From contig CM035433.1 in assembly GCA_020310875.1 (NCBI GenBank), positions 104,898,758 through 104,962,757 of the forward strand: a stretch of DNA of 64,000 bases, written 5' to 3'. The notes below the pieces were generated by a model, which saw only the letters and a list, made by a program, of their open reading frames with translations, was not told the origin of the DNA and ran no database searches. The position numbers and the translations under genes were made by a program. The stretch is from Ceratopteris richardii (Eukaryota > Streptophyta > Polypodiopsida > Polypodiales > Pteridaceae). Below, piece by piece: positions 1-11,015 of the stretch; position 1 is the stretch's first letter; each line of letters starts with the position of its first letter.

Positions 1-189
1 AAAGGAGGATCCCGACTGCTGCAGATTCAAGAAATTCAACAATTGAAGAACTAAAAGGTGAAAGCTTGAAGGCAAAGCTTGAGGAGGAGACCATACGACA
101 TCAAGAAAGACAAAAGGAGTCTAATTCGAAGCAAAGGTACATATATCATTTATAAAGCTTGAAGATTTCAATACACAGGTGGACACAAG

Positions 190-3100
190 ATGGGAGATTC
201 TCTTCAGATAGAGAAATTGGATAGGGAAAACTATCCTGCATGGTCAATGAGGATGGAAGCTCATCTTATGAGCAAAGATTTAATAGCCTACATCACAGGA
301 GAAGAAGAGAAGCCAGAGTTCAGAGATCCTAGTGTTCCAACTAGGGAAGAGTTAGCAGATTTGAAAAATTGGATGAAGAAAGATGCTCAAGCTAGGAGCA
401 TTATATATATGACAGTCAATGATTACTTGTTACCTCATATTCGAGGTCTTGAAAGTGCAACTGATATTTGGAATGCTTTGGAGGAGCATTTCCAGAATAC
501 TACTAAGTCAAGGAAGGCATCCTTATGGGCAGAGTTTACCACCTTTAAGAAGAAGGCTTCTCAATCCATTTCAGACTATGTGACAACAATGAAAGATATT
601 GCAGATGCTTTAGGAGCTGTTGATGAAGACATTGAGGAGGATAAATTGGTAAGGCAAATTCTTACAGGTTTAAGAGGTGATGACAAATGGAAGCCATTCA
701 TTTTGTCTACAGAATTATCACTTGATCATTTCACTCCTGATTTAAATCAGTTGTTAGGTCATATGCTAACATTTGAGCAGGATGTTAAAGGAGATGGTGA
801 TAAGAGTGCAGGTCATGCAATGTACTCAAAGGACAAGAAGAATAATAGCAAAGGAAAGCAACAAGCAAATGAAGATGAAGGAACAACTAGTCAAGCCAAC
901 TTCCTAAGAGGAAGAGGAGGTGGCAAAGGTAGAGGAAGAGGCAGGAACAACAAAGATGGAGGCAAAGCTTGCTGGATTTGTGGTAAGACAAATCACTTAG
1001 CTAATGATTGTTGGCACAATACTCAGAGTAATAATGGATATAGTCAAAACTATAATGCAAGAGGAAGAGGTGGCAGAAATCAAAGAGGTAATTTCAGAGG
1101 TAGAGGTAGTAGGAGTTACTTTGGAAGAAATGCAGGTAGAGGATTCCAAAGTCAACAATATAACAATACCTACTACAATTATGCTTCAGATCAAAAGGAG
1201 GATTCAACATTGATAATGAATGCAACTTGTGAAAGGCAGAGTGAAGATCAAAGAGTCTTCTACATTGACTCAGGGTGTAGCAATCACCTAAGTGGTAATA
1301 TAGCTTTGATGACTGATTTGGAGAATAAGGTTTTTAATCATGTTGTTCAAACAGGTGACAACACAAAGCACAATGTGAAGTCAATTGGATCAGTGAAGGC
1401 TAAGGATGGTAGCACCTTATTGAGTAAGGTCTTGTATGTTCCTACAATTCCTAAGAATTTGATAAGTGTAGGAAAAATTGTGGAAAAAGGTTATGAAGTA
1501 AGGTTCACTAATGATGGAGTATATGTGGAAGACCCTAGTCAAGGGTATAAACAGATTGTTTCAGGGAAGAAAGAAGGAAGATTATTTACATTGAAGATTC
1601 AAGGCAATATTGGTCATGCTATGTTCACATATGGAGGACATAAGATCTCTGAGTTAGATCTTTGGCACAAGAGGCTTGGACATTTCAATGAAAGAGGTAT
1701 TAAAGACATGATTAACAATGGTTCAGTGCTTGGATTGCCTAATGTTGCAGGTCAACATATGACATACAAATGTGAGGCATGTCAATTAGGTAAAGCTCAT
1801 AAGCATTCCTATTCCAAGCATGGTTTTATGTACTCAGAGAAGCTTGAATTGGTACACACAGATGTGTGGGGACCATCAAAGGATTTCAGTATAAATGGGT
1901 CAAGGTATTATGTGATTTATGTTGATGATGCTACTAGATGGATCACTATTTATGTGATCAAAGATAAGTCAGAAGTGTTTAATACATTTAAACACTATCA
2001 TGCATATGCAGAAAGAATTACAGGTCATAAGATGAAAAGACTAAGGTCAGATGGAGGGGGAGAGTATTTTTCTAATGAATTCAGTGATTACTTGTGGAAT
2101 GCAGGTATAAAAAGGGAAGTTACTTGCAGGTACTCTCCTCAACAAAATGGTGTAGCAGAAAGGAGAAATAGAACACTTGTTGAGTTTGCAAGATCCATGA
2201 TGAAGGAGAAAAATTGCCCTAATTATTTGTGGGCTGAGGCTGTAAATACAGCCACTTATTTGGTCAATAGGTTACCATGTAAAGCCTTGCAGGGTATGAC
2301 ACCATATGAGGCTTGGTGGGGTAAGAGACCTACCTTGGATCATTGCAGAGTTTTTGGATGTGTGGCATATGCATATGTGCCATCACAATTAAGACACAAA
2401 TTGGAACCTAAAGCTGAAAAATATGTTTTCATTGGCTATGATGATAAGCAGATGGGTTATAGATTGTGGAGTCCATCTACAAAACAATTCATGGTTTCTA
2501 AAGATGTTACATTTGATGAGCAAAGTACTTGGTATGCAGGTACAATCAATATCAATACAGGTGATGAAGAAGAAGTGAGTCAAAAGAAAGGTAAGTCAAA
2601 GATTCAAATAATTGATGAAGAAGAGAATAATGAAGTGCAGGGTGAAGTTGAAGAAATGCCAAGATTTGATCCTGAGTGTGAAGAACCAGAAACCTCAAGG
2701 AGTGGAGAACTCAGAAGATCATCAAGAAATAGGTGGCAACCTACAAGGTATAGTTATGATACTTCTTTTTTGGCCACAAAAGATTATGCTTATATGATGA
2801 AAACAGATGAAGACCCTTCTACATATGAAGAGGCAAAAGGTAAGGAAAAATGGGAGAAAGCTATGCAGGAAGAATATGATGCACTATTGGAAAATCAAAC
2901 TTGGGATTTGGTTCCTAAACCAAATAGTCAGAAAATTATTGGATGCAAGTGGGTTTACAAGACCAAGAGGTTTGCAGATGGAAGTGTGTCTAGGTACAAA
3001 GCTAGACTTGTTGTCAAAGGTTTTGCTCAGACATATGGTGTTGACTATGATGAGACTTATAGTCCTGTGGCAAAGATGACAACCATCAGGACACTTATAG

Positions 3101-4284
3101 CTATTGCTGCATGTAAAGGTTGGAAGTTATGTCAACTTGATGTGAAAAATGCTTTTTTGAATGGTTATATTTCAGATGATGTGTTCATGGAGCAACCTCA
3201 AGGGTTCAGAGATAAAAGGTATCCAGATCATGTGTGCAAGCTCAAGAGAGCTTTGTATGGCTTGAAGCAGGCCCCAAGGGCATGGAATTATAGACTTGTA
3301 AAGTTCTTGAAAGAACTTGGATTTCAGGTGTCTAAAGCAGATAGTAGCTTGCTTGTCAAAGCAAGTGATAATGGTTTCATATACATGTGCATATATGTTG
3401 ATGATATAATCCTTACAGGTACAGATGAAGAAGGAATACAAAGACTAAAGAAGCAAATGGAAAAGGAGTTCAAAATAAGTGACTTGGGAGACTTGTCATA
3501 CTTCTTGGGCATGGAGATTACATATACTCAACATGGAGTATTTGTGACTCAAGAAAGGTATTTGAAGAACTTGTTAATCAAGTTTAAAATGGATGATTGC
3601 AGGGTAGCACCTACACCAATGGAGGTGAATCACAAATTGAGTAAATTTGGAGGTGAAGAATTCAAGGACATGAGACAATATCAGAGTTTGGTTGGTAGTC
3701 TTATCTATGCTACTTTAACTAGACCTGATTTATCATATGCAGTAGGGGTTTTGTCTCAATTCATGCATTGCCCAAGGAAAGAACATTGGATTGCAGGACA
3801 AAGAGTGTTGAGTGATGCAGATTGGGCAGGTAATCCAGATGATAGAAGGTCAACTTATGGATATATGTGTTATGTGGGAGATAAACTTATCTCATGGTGT
3901 TCCAAGAAGCAACATACAGTTGCTTTGTCTTCTAGAGAAGCTGAATATAAAGGCATGGTTGAAGCTGCAAAGGAAGTGATTTGGCTCAAGACCTTGATGA
4001 AGAGTTTTGACATTGTGCATGGGATACCAATTATATATGGAGATAACATGAGTTCATTGTATTTAGCTGCTAATCCTGTTTTTCATGCCAGGACCAAACA
4101 CATTGAGATTCAGTATCACTTTCTAAGAGAGAAAGTGATGGATAAGGAGATTGAAGTCATACATACTTCAACTAAAGATCAGATAGCTGATATGCTTACA
4201 AAGAGCTTGGATGGACCAAAGCTACAGAAGTTTAAAGACATGGCAGGCATAAAGAAGATAAGAGAAACCTCAATTGATGATTGA
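190..4284 (+). CDS. Copia gag-pol polyprotein of element A
   Basis: A 1364-codon polyprotein that would form the capsid and copy and integrate the element. In order: a UBN2-type gag (about residues 5-210), a basic Gly/Arg-rich stretch, a zinc knuckle CX2CX4HX4C at 261-274, protease with D360-S361-G362, the GAG-pre-integrase HHCC region (H493, H498, C528, C531), integrase core D558, D621, E657 (the last two with DX35E spacing), reverse transcriptase with QLDVKNAF (D984) and YVDD (D1071, D1072), and RNase H starting at SDADWAG (about 1208). All these catalytic residues are present. One oddity: AGQRVL runs directly into SDADWAG, without the roughly 25-30 residues (KRILRYLKGT...) that separate these motifs in the D copies here, so an in-frame internal deletion is likely. 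It may therefore be transcribed and translated yet defective in RNase H. Confidence 0.93.
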   Translation: MGDSLQIEKLDRENYPAWSMRMEAHLMSKDLIAYITGEEEKPEFRDPSVPTREELADLKNWMKKDAQARSIIYMTVNDYLLPHIRGLESATDIWNALEEHFQNTTKSRKASLWAEFTTFKKKASQSISDYVTTMKDIADALGAVDEDIEEDKLVRQILTGLRGDDKWKPFILSTELSLDHFTPDLNQLLGHMLTFEQDVKGDGDKSAGHAMYSKDKKNNSKGKQQANEDEGTTSQANFLRGRGGGKGRGRGRNNKDGGKACWICGKTNHLANDCWHNTQSNNGYSQNYNARGRGGRNQRGNFRGRGSRSYFGRNAGRGFQSQQYNNTYYNYASDQKEDSTLIMNATCERQSEDQRVFYIDSGCSNHLSGNIALMTDLENKVFNHVVQTGDNTKHNVKSIGSVKAKDGSTLLSKVLYVPTIPKNLISVGKIVEKGYEVRFTNDGVYVEDPSQGYKQIVSGKKEGRLFTLKIQGNIGHAMFTYGGHKISELDLWHKRLGHFNERGIKDMINNGSVLGLPNVAGQHMTYKCEACQLGKAHKHSYSKHGFMYSEKLELVHTDVWGPSKDFSINGSRYYVIYVDDATRWITIYVIKDKSEVFNTFKHYHAYAERITGHKMKRLRSDGGGEYFSNEFSDYLWNAGIKREVTCRYSPQQNGVAERRNRTLVEFARSMMKEKNCPNYLWAEAVNTATYLVNRLPCKALQGMTPYEAWWGKRPTLDHCRVFGCVAYAYVPSQLRHKLEPKAEKYVFIGYDDKQMGYRLWSPSTKQFMVSKDVTFDEQSTWYAGTININTGDEEEVSQKKGKSKIQIIDEEENNEVQGEVEEMPRFDPECEEPETSRSGELRRSSRNRWQPTRYSYDTSFLATKDYAYMMKTDEDPSTYEEAKGKEKWEKAMQEEYDALLENQTWDLVPKPNSQKIIGCKWVYKTKRFADGSVSRYKARLVVKGFAQTYGVDYDETYSPVAKMTTIRTLIAIAACKGWKLCQLDVKNAFLNGYISDDVFMEQPQGFRDKRYPDHVCKLKRALYGLKQAPRAWNYRLVKFLKELGFQVSKADSSLLVKASDNGFIYMCIYVDDIILTGTDEEGIQRLKKQMEKEFKISDLGDLSYFLGMEITYTQHGVFVTQERYLKNLLIKFKMDDCRVAPTPMEVNHKLSKFGGEEFKDMRQYQSLVGSLIYATLTRPDLSYAVGVLSQFMHCPRKEHWIAGQRVLSDADWAGNPDDRRSTYGYMCYVGDKLISWCSKKQHTVALSSREAEYKGMVEAAKEVIWLKTLMKSFDIVHGIPIIYGDNMSSLYLAANPVFHARTKHIEIQYHFLREKVMDKEIEVIHTSTKDQIADMLTKSLDGPKLQKFKDMAGIKKIRETSIDD

Positions 4285-4292
4285 GGGGGAGC
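4282..4292 (+). other. Polypurine tract of element A
   Basis: The purine run TTGAGGGGGAGC directly precedes the LTR start TGTTGGTGCA. An identical tract precedes the 3' LTRs of D1 and D2, so A and D are related lineages. Confidence 0.85.
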
Positions 4293-5336
4293 TGTTGGTG
4301 CAGACCAATCACCAATTGAATGTTTGGAAGATTAAAGAATGAAGGAAGATTCAATTCTTGAAGCTTGGAAGAAGGATACATTCAGAGGATATGAGGAATG
4401 TACACATATGTACATTAGTATAGTTATAGTTTACTTAGATCTTTGATTAGTCATAGACTTGTACAAATTTCTCTATAAATACCTTGAAAATGTCGAGGCG
4501 TGATATGAGAGCATATGAAAGAATAGATGAGTGAGTATAGAAGTCAAGAAAGGAGAAGTTAGATGTCATGAGACATGTGAAATGTTAGTTGAGTTTTCCT
4601 CTCATCACTCAACTGTAATTTTCTGAGTAATCGAAGAAATATTGCACCCGATGTTTCTGTGTCTGCTCCGTCTGTGTTAGATTATTTTTGAAATCCTTTT
4701 GAGGATATCTAAGTTCATAGTTAATGAGTCTATGACTTGAGTTTCAGAGTCTAATTGTAAACAGGCTAGGAGAATTGTTAATAGGAACATTCATATGTGA
4801 TGAGTGTTCACAGTTCTCTGAAACAGGCACAAATTTTGATCTTGATCTTTTGGTCAGTTCTCACTCCACAGTTTAAAGTTTTGTGCAAGCAAGCACTTAA
4901 TCTTTAAGTTGGAAGGTAAGCTATTCGTGGCTACAAGCATTTGCTTAAACGGGTTCGAGATTGATAGAACTATGTGTTAGAAGTTAGGGGTGTCAAAATT
5001 GACTTCTCAGAAGTGCAGATTTAGACATAGGTAACTTGTGAAGTTGATTTCTCAAGTTATACTAAACCTTTTGAAGAAATTTAACTTGGAGGAGGTGCGC
5101 AACTTCTAGGCGACACTCCATACAAAATTTTATAGAAAACTTTACATGTTTGATAGGTCAATGAGAAGAAATTGTGCAGCAGACTTTCTGTGTTTTATCT
5201 TCTTCACAGAATTTTTCAACTTTTGATAATTTGAAGATTGAACCTCTAATTTGGTGAAGGTTTTGACTTACTCTTGGTATAGAGGTGCTCTAATCATAAG
5301 AGTAGGTTATTCTTTTGGAGATTAACACTCTCCATC
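4293..5336 (+). repeat. 3' LTR of element A
   Basis: It starts TGTTGGTGCAGACC after the polypurine tract and ends ...CTCTCCATCA where B sequence resumes, about 1044 bp in all. A TATA-like CTATAAAT at about 4473 would serve as promoter in the 5' LTR. The right boundary is inferred from where homology to B begins, because the partner LTR is not in the window. Confidence 0.7.
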
Positions 5337-5340
5337 AAAG

Positions 5341-6864
5341 TGAACAAAAGGGGTATAGAAGCTACAATCCCACAACCAAGAAGTTAAGGTTTTCAAGAGA
5401 TATTAGATTAGATGATCTTTTACCTTGGTATACTTCAAATGTATCTAGGCAAGCAAATAGAGATGAAGAGGGAAGGACTTCCACAGGAAATGAAGAGCCA
5501 AAGAACATGGTTCTTAGTGAACCAAAGGAATCAAGTAGACACTCATCGTGGAGTGGAGATATCCTTGCAACAAGCAAACTTAGTGATGCATGGAACAAGG
5601 GAAAGGCCGAGATCATAGAGATTGAAGAAGCTGAATACTTGTGGATAGAGCTGAATGCAGTCCATGATGCAAAGGATGGGGAGGCATCAAAGGCAAACAA
5701 AAAATATGAGGATCAATGGAAAGGTGAAGTAAGGAGATCTCATAGGGTAAGGTATCCAATTGAGAGGCTCACTTATCACTCATTTATGGCTAGGAACTAT
5801 GCATATAAGAGAAAATTTATTGAACAACCCACATGCTTTGAAAGAGAAAATACATGCATGGAATGACAGGAGGCTATGCAAGAAGAAATCAAATCTTTAA
5901 GGGAAATCACGCTTGGATATTAGTGCCAAGGAATAAAGAGATGAGAATTATTGGAAACTAGTGGGTATGTAGGGTAAAGAATCATTTAGATGGTAGTATA
6001 AATCAAGGCATGTATCGAGACTTGGGAAGGATTTCAAGGTCAAAGACCTTGCAAATCTAAGATATTTTCTAGTGATTGATGGTTCATATACAAAGGTAAT
6101 GGTATCTGGTTCATGCAAAGGAAATACATCTTGGATGAACTCAAGAAGTATGGACTTAAAGGTTGCAAACCATTGGGAAATCCAATGGAAGTCAATACAA
6201 AATTGACTTCAATGTAATGAATTTGAGGACGCACACACCTATGACAAGGCCTGATATAGCATATAGAGTCATTGTTTTATCCCAATTCATGTAGACTACT
6301 AGGGTTTCTCATTTACATGCATGTAAGAGAGTAATTAGATATATCAAAGGTACTTTGAATCAAGGTCTTGTCTATCCTTTGGAAGATGATTTGTAGGTGA
6401 AAGCATATATGAATATTGATTGGGCAGGATTTAAGGAAGATACGAGGAGTACAAGTGGATATGTAGTGATGTAAGGAAAGAAGTTCATTTCATGGATGGA
6501 AAAGAAGCAACACATAGTTAGCCTATCTTCGCCAAAAACTAAGTACAGAGCATTAGCACAAGTCACATGTGAGCTCATGTGGCTCAAGAACATTATGGTT
6601 GGATTAAATTCACAGGTAAAAGAATTTCCAATTATGTGTGAGAACATGGATCATGTATACCTATCTACCGATCATGTGTTCAATGTTAGTAGCAAACATA
6701 TAGAAGTACATTATCATTACAATAGAGAGAAGTTGTTGGCTAAGGAGGTACAAATCCAACACATAAGCACCAAAGATCAATGTGCAGATATGTGCACCAA
6801 AGCATTGGACTCAACCAGTCTAATAATGTTCAAAAGAGGCATTGGAGTGATGAAGTTAGGATGA
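5341..6864 (+). pseudogene. Degenerate copia pol (linker, RT, RNase H) of B1
   Basis: The linker encodes KGYRSYNPTTKKLRFSRDIR and, later, SHRVRYPIERLTY, typical of the copia integrase-RT spacer. A TGA at about 5864 replaces the Trp expected in ME-W-QEAMQ, and B2 has the same change. About 450 bp of RT, including the catalytic YxDD box present (as YVHD) in B2, are missing at about 6018. Further stops follow before RNase H (KKQHIVSLSS, then KHIEVHYHYNREKL and TKDQCADMCTKAL at 6496-6864). It cannot encode a working polymerase. Confidence 0.85.
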
Positions 6865-6893
6865 GGACTTGAAGGTTGAAGCTTGAGGGGGAG

Positions 6894-7646
6894 TGTTGAA
6901 AATGAAGCTTGAAGCTTAGCAGCATATGAACCATTTGAATTGATGAAACTTGGATCATTATGAAGCAAGGATCCAACCACGTGTATTTGTGCATTCAATT
7001 TTAATTTGAGCGAAAAGAGCATCCTATAATTTAGGGAATCTTTTCCAAGTCATATGAACACATCATGTACATTGAATTGATATAATCACGTGTCTGTTAT
7101 CACTTTGGGTTTTGAATATACTAGTAGGCCACTTCCTAACCAAACCGTCTACTTGTTTGAGTATCTTCTTCATACTTTGAGTAGCCAACGGCCATAGCTC
7201 ACACACTATTTTCTCTATGAAAGAGCTAGTTAGCTCTATGTTTTGAGCAAAATTCCCTAATGATATGGTATCTATTCTTGCAATCTTTGGCTTGTTGGAA
7301 CGCTACTATAGGCATCTAAATTTGGGTCAAAGCTTAATTCTAAGCTATGAACATTATGCAAGAAATGAAGTGTAGAGTGAACAGTGGTCTCTGTGTGCAT
7401 GTGTAGTGAATGCAGTGCATAGCCTATCTTGGAGGCATTGATTTTGAGAGTAGAAGAAAGTACTTTGAGTGGGCTGAGTTGCGTTAGAAAGGTCATGTGG
7501 TCTAGTTTGAGTGACTGAAGGCTATTGGGGTATGTCCAAAGGAAGTGAAGGAACCATTGATTTGTGTGAATAGAGGTATCTTCGAGCATACATGTGAGGC
7601 CGTTCATGCTTCAAGTTGCATAGGGAAGGTGTATATTTTTCCATCA
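6894..7646 (+). repeat. 3' LTR of copia B1
   Basis: Follows the tract GCTTGAGGGGGAG. It starts TGTTGAAAATGAAGC and ends ...TTTTTCCATCA. The 753-bp length matches the LTR of B3 (40631-41383) exactly. The end was set by comparison with the related C-family LTR, which ends CCCATCA just before its primer site. Confidence 0.8.
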
Positions 7647-7881
7647 AGTAACACAAGATAAGTACTCCATACATGCTACTAAGATGATATTTGGAAAGCA
7701 AAACATTAATCACTGGAGCAAATATTGGATAAGAAGCTATACTTACATGTTGCATTATTGAATGAGAAGCATGATAGGCAAACACACTGATACCAGAACA
7801 TGGAGTGAGAAAAAGAGACCGAATAATTTTATGATAATAAAAATAATTTCAAATATGAGAAAAACGCTTAAATTATATTTG
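7647..7881 (+). repeat. Flank of the B insertion, duplicated at 40389-40630
   Basis: About 235 bp directly beyond the B1 LTR recur, inverted, beyond the B3 LTR. Shared sequence outside the element shows that B1 and B3 descend from one insertion event by duplication of the locus. No coding content is recognised. It holds CTGATACCAG, the reverse complement of a methionine-type primer site, but no LTR end precedes it. Confidence 0.7.
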
Positions 7882-8650
7882 GCTTTAAGCTATGATTAGG
7901 TTTGAGAGATGACACACTCAAGGAGAATGGACCTTTGAGAGGTGACCTATTTGGATGGATGGGTTGGTGTTTTGTATGGATGGGTCTTCTACGTACATAA
8001 GTGGCCATATGTTGGTCAACTATCAGTGGTATGTACAATTCCTAGGGAACTTATGAAGGTTATACGATATGAGTCCTAAAGAGACTTGAGGAACTCCAAA
8101 ATGCTCCGATTGCTGAAAGTTTATTGAAAGATAGTAAGTAGGTAGGGGATTTGTGGACATTTGGCTTCGGATCTCCATGGTTCCTTGGATCTTTGAGAGC
8201 AAAGCAAATGAAATAAAATGAAATGCGACATTTGGGGCGATCAAATGAAAGTAGAAGCAAAGCAAGCCCGTCGTTTATTGTGGTGTGATTGCGGGAGCGT
8301 AGAATCGTGTGAAAGAAGAACTTTAAATGAGTAAAGCAAAAAGATGACAGGTTCATTTTATACGTCCCTTCGGGTAGCTGTATGCGGTACATCAGTAGGA
8401 CATGACCATGTTGAAGACCGTTGCTGTTATTGCGGCTCATGGCTACGGCAACACAACATCGTTACGCACCAGATGACCGAAGGCGAGAAGAAGATACCAC
8501 ATCATCGTTACGCGCCAGATTCACCGAAGGCGAGAGAAAGACGATTGTCAGCAGCCGTAAGAACAGCAGCTTTCTTCAACATGGCGGCGTTTTGCATCAT
8601 GTTCTACTGGTAATTTCTACGACTCATCATTCAAGCTTTCGGACACATAC
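7882..8650. other. Unassigned spacer with a short direct repeat
   Basis: No recognisable gene. At about 8458-8546 a segment resembling CATCGTTACGC-CCAGAT..CCGAAGGCGAGA is repeated twice, about 50 bp apart. The segment is more GC-rich than its surroundings. It may be part of the CACTA element's lost left portion, but no CACTAC terminus was found. Confidence 0.4.
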
Positions 8651-9764
8651 TGTCCAATCCGTGGAGCCAATGGAAAATGTCTCAATACCTTTTTTGGGAT
8701 TTTACCTTCTTCACTCTTATATCGAGGAGATTGACATTTGGGACATGTCAAAGAGTCTGCATATTCATCTCTATATAAAATACAATCATTAGCACATGCA
8801 TGTATACATTGATAATCTATACCAAGATTTTTGATTATCTTCTTCATTTCATCATGTGAGATAGGAAGAATATTTTGACTTGGTAAAAACTTTTCAGATA
8901 ATAACCTGTAAGTTTATCAAAAAAAGATATATTAAAAAAGATAAATAAATAAATATACATATATACATGTAGGTTTTTATTCTTACTTTAGATAAGGTAA
9001 GAACAAGAACTTGAATTGAATGGACACTTTTTGTCCGCGCATCTTTTAAAACTATTAATGCATCTTTCAAAATATTTACACAAAATTTGATTGTTTTGGA
9101 TGGCAGGATACGATTGTTTGTTTTGGAGGATATGAAGTATGTACCTTCATTGAATGATTTGTCGATTCACACTTTCAAACTGAACATATGTGTGAATCGA
9201 CAAATCATTCATATCCTCCAAAACAAACAATCGTATCCTGCCATCCAAACAATCGTATCCTGCCATCCAAACAATCGTATCCATTCAATTCAAGTTCTTC
9301 TTCTTACATGTATTTATATATATATATTTATTTATTTATGCATATATATATAAATAGATAGAAAATTGAAAATTATACCTTAATAGTGTCGAAACAGATA
9401 CATTACTCCATCCAAAACGATATTGAAGGTTGAGAATAAGTAAGCTCGCACTTAGTCGTGTCAAACGACTTCCTTCATATACATGCTTTAGACATTTCTC
9501 TCGAAGATATTTCTCATTTTTAGAAATATCAATGCTCTCACTGTCATTTTGATACCAATCCTCAATAAAATCTGTCATGCCATCATCTTCATCATTGTCA
9601 CACAAATCTTGTACTTTATCATCTTTTGAATATAGATCTTGCAACGTTGCATATTGCATAGGATTAGTTTTGCGTAGCCTCCTCATGGAAGCTTCTGATA
9701 ATCGTGGTCTTACTGCTAATTGTGAATGCTGTGGACAAATATCATCAACATCATACGTTGGAAT
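8650..9764 (-). pseudogene. TNP2 (En/Spm-type) transposase, truncated
   Basis: This would encode the catalytic transposase of a CACTA element. Two exons fit in phase: 9764-9379 (acceptor TGTAG, donor AG/GTATAA) and 8905 to about 8650 (acceptor TTACAG). The first contains YEGSRLTRLSASLLILNL followed by GWSNVS, a TNP2 hallmark. The second gives ...ILPISHDEMKK, then IHACANDCILYRDEYADS, the zinc motif CPKC and KVLRHFPLAPRI. That covers only the N-terminal part of a protein usually 700 or more residues long. Homology ends at about 8660 and the frame stops at 8617, so it is inactive. The 473-bp intron contains a large foldback. Confidence 0.85.
8940..9345. repeat. Foldback (inverted-repeat) element inside the TNP2 intron
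   Basis: Nested inverted repeats. TGAATGATTTGTCGATTCAC (9151-9170) pairs with 9192-9211. The stretch 9097-9135 (GGATGGCAGGATACGATTG...) pairs with 9210-9247. An outer arm, GAACTTGAATTGAATGG (about 9005-9021), pairs with 9281-9297. The right arm also holds about three tandem copies of a 20-bp unit, CCATCCAAACAATCGTATCC. The transcript could form a long hairpin. A foldback MITE or small-RNA precursor is possible. Confidence 0.8.
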
Positions 9765-11015
9765 CTACACATATAAATAAAACTCATTATTATTCCATAA
9801 ATGAATAAAAAGTAAACTTCAAATATAAAATTAAGTATATAACTTATTAAATATGGATATAAAATTTTTATTCTCTCTAGCTAAAGGGTGCTCTTGGAGG
9901 TCTACGCCATCCATAATTCACTAATAGTTCATCACCAGCATGTAATGTAGTAATAGCATTGACAACTATGTATCTTGATACATCTCTACTCATGTATGGT
10001 GATTCATGACTATTTTCACCCTCCTCAAATGTGCAATTAGTCCTTGAACTATTATGTAACCCTCGACTACTATTTATTAAACCTGCTATATTTCCATGTG
10101 TGTAAGGTCTTCCATCAATATATAATCTTTCATTTTCTGCATGTAAAATCCTTCTACTAGTAAGGGATGCTGCGTTCAAGCATATTCCATAAGTACTCAT
10201 GCTTTGAACATAAGGTGAAAGTCGATGCCAATCCCCATCCATATATAGGACCACAAAATGACATAAGAGTGACTTCAAAGTTCGGCGGCACATACAAATC
10301 CTCTACAATAAAGAGACCACGACCAGCATTAGTAATAGTGGATGGAGCAATCATATAGCGATTACCCCAAAAGTTGAAAACCTCTCCATCTAAAGGAAGT
10401 GGTCCTCTATTCCATCCTCCGTATCTTCTTCTATCATATGTTTGTACTAAAGGACGATCACGAGCTGCCAATGGATAATCTTTAGCCGTTTCATTCTCTA
10501 AACCAGGAGGTAGAGGATTTCTAGAAACCTCTGCTTGTAATTGATAAACAGCAAGTCCATGACGTGTACGAGGTATATTAACATTATGAGAAAAATCATC
10601 ATCATCATCATCATCGAGGAAGTATTCCTGTATATCAACAATAATTTGATTTTATACATGGTTTTTAAATAAAATAATGACATTAATATATATAGAAAAT
10701 ACATACCCAAGCATTATCACGTTGACTAGGTGATGGTGCACGCTCAAAAGTACCATACTCTGCCTCATGTTCAATACATTCCAATCGTGGTCTTCGATAC
10801 GTGCCATAACAAGAGTTACACCAACATATAATATGCTCTTCATAGTAAAATTCATCATAATTCCTATCGGAGAACACATGTGAAGTCGTTGCATGGGTAG
10901 GAGGTGGTGGAGTACCCTCTGATTGATCAGAATCTGCACATAATAAGAAACATTAAAAAAAAAAAAGTTATGTATCCATCAAATATATTTAAAATTAAAT
11001 ATTTCATATACTTAC

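Larger units (their letters stand above)
1..5336 (+). mobile_element. Ty1/copia LTR retrotransposon A, 5' LTR outside the window
   Basis: This is the youngest-looking copia element here. It comprises a leader (1-189), one uninterrupted gag-pol frame (190-4284), a polypurine tract and a 3' LTR. The 5' LTR and primer-binding site would lie upstream of base 1. The element sits in the integrase-to-RT linker of an older copia relic (B1). The B sequence resumes at about 5337 with AAGTG, which also occurs at the equivalent point of the B2 copy (about 35636), so AAGTG is the likely 5-bp target duplication. The matching left copy would be upstream of the window and cannot be checked. Confidence 0.9.
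5337..7646 (+). mobile_element. Copia relic B1 (3' half)
   Basis: Contains the integrase-RT linker, a fragment of RT, RNase H, a polypurine tract and a complete 3' LTR. Its 5' half is absent, lying beyond element A outside the window. Further B copies lie at 27573-28482, 35435-36829 with 40389-41906, and 63499-64000. At about 6382, B1 reads straight through the TCTAT site that carries element X in the other copies, so it is an empty-site copy. Confidence 0.85.

Noticed and set aside
7786..7796. CTGATACCAG as a minus-strand primer-binding site of another LTR element
   Set aside because: No LTR end (CA) precedes it on the minus strand and no gag follows. It is probably chance or a decayed relic.
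8421..8792. 123-codon plus-strand frame
   Set aside because: Runs antisense through the TNP2 exon and a short repeat; no motif.
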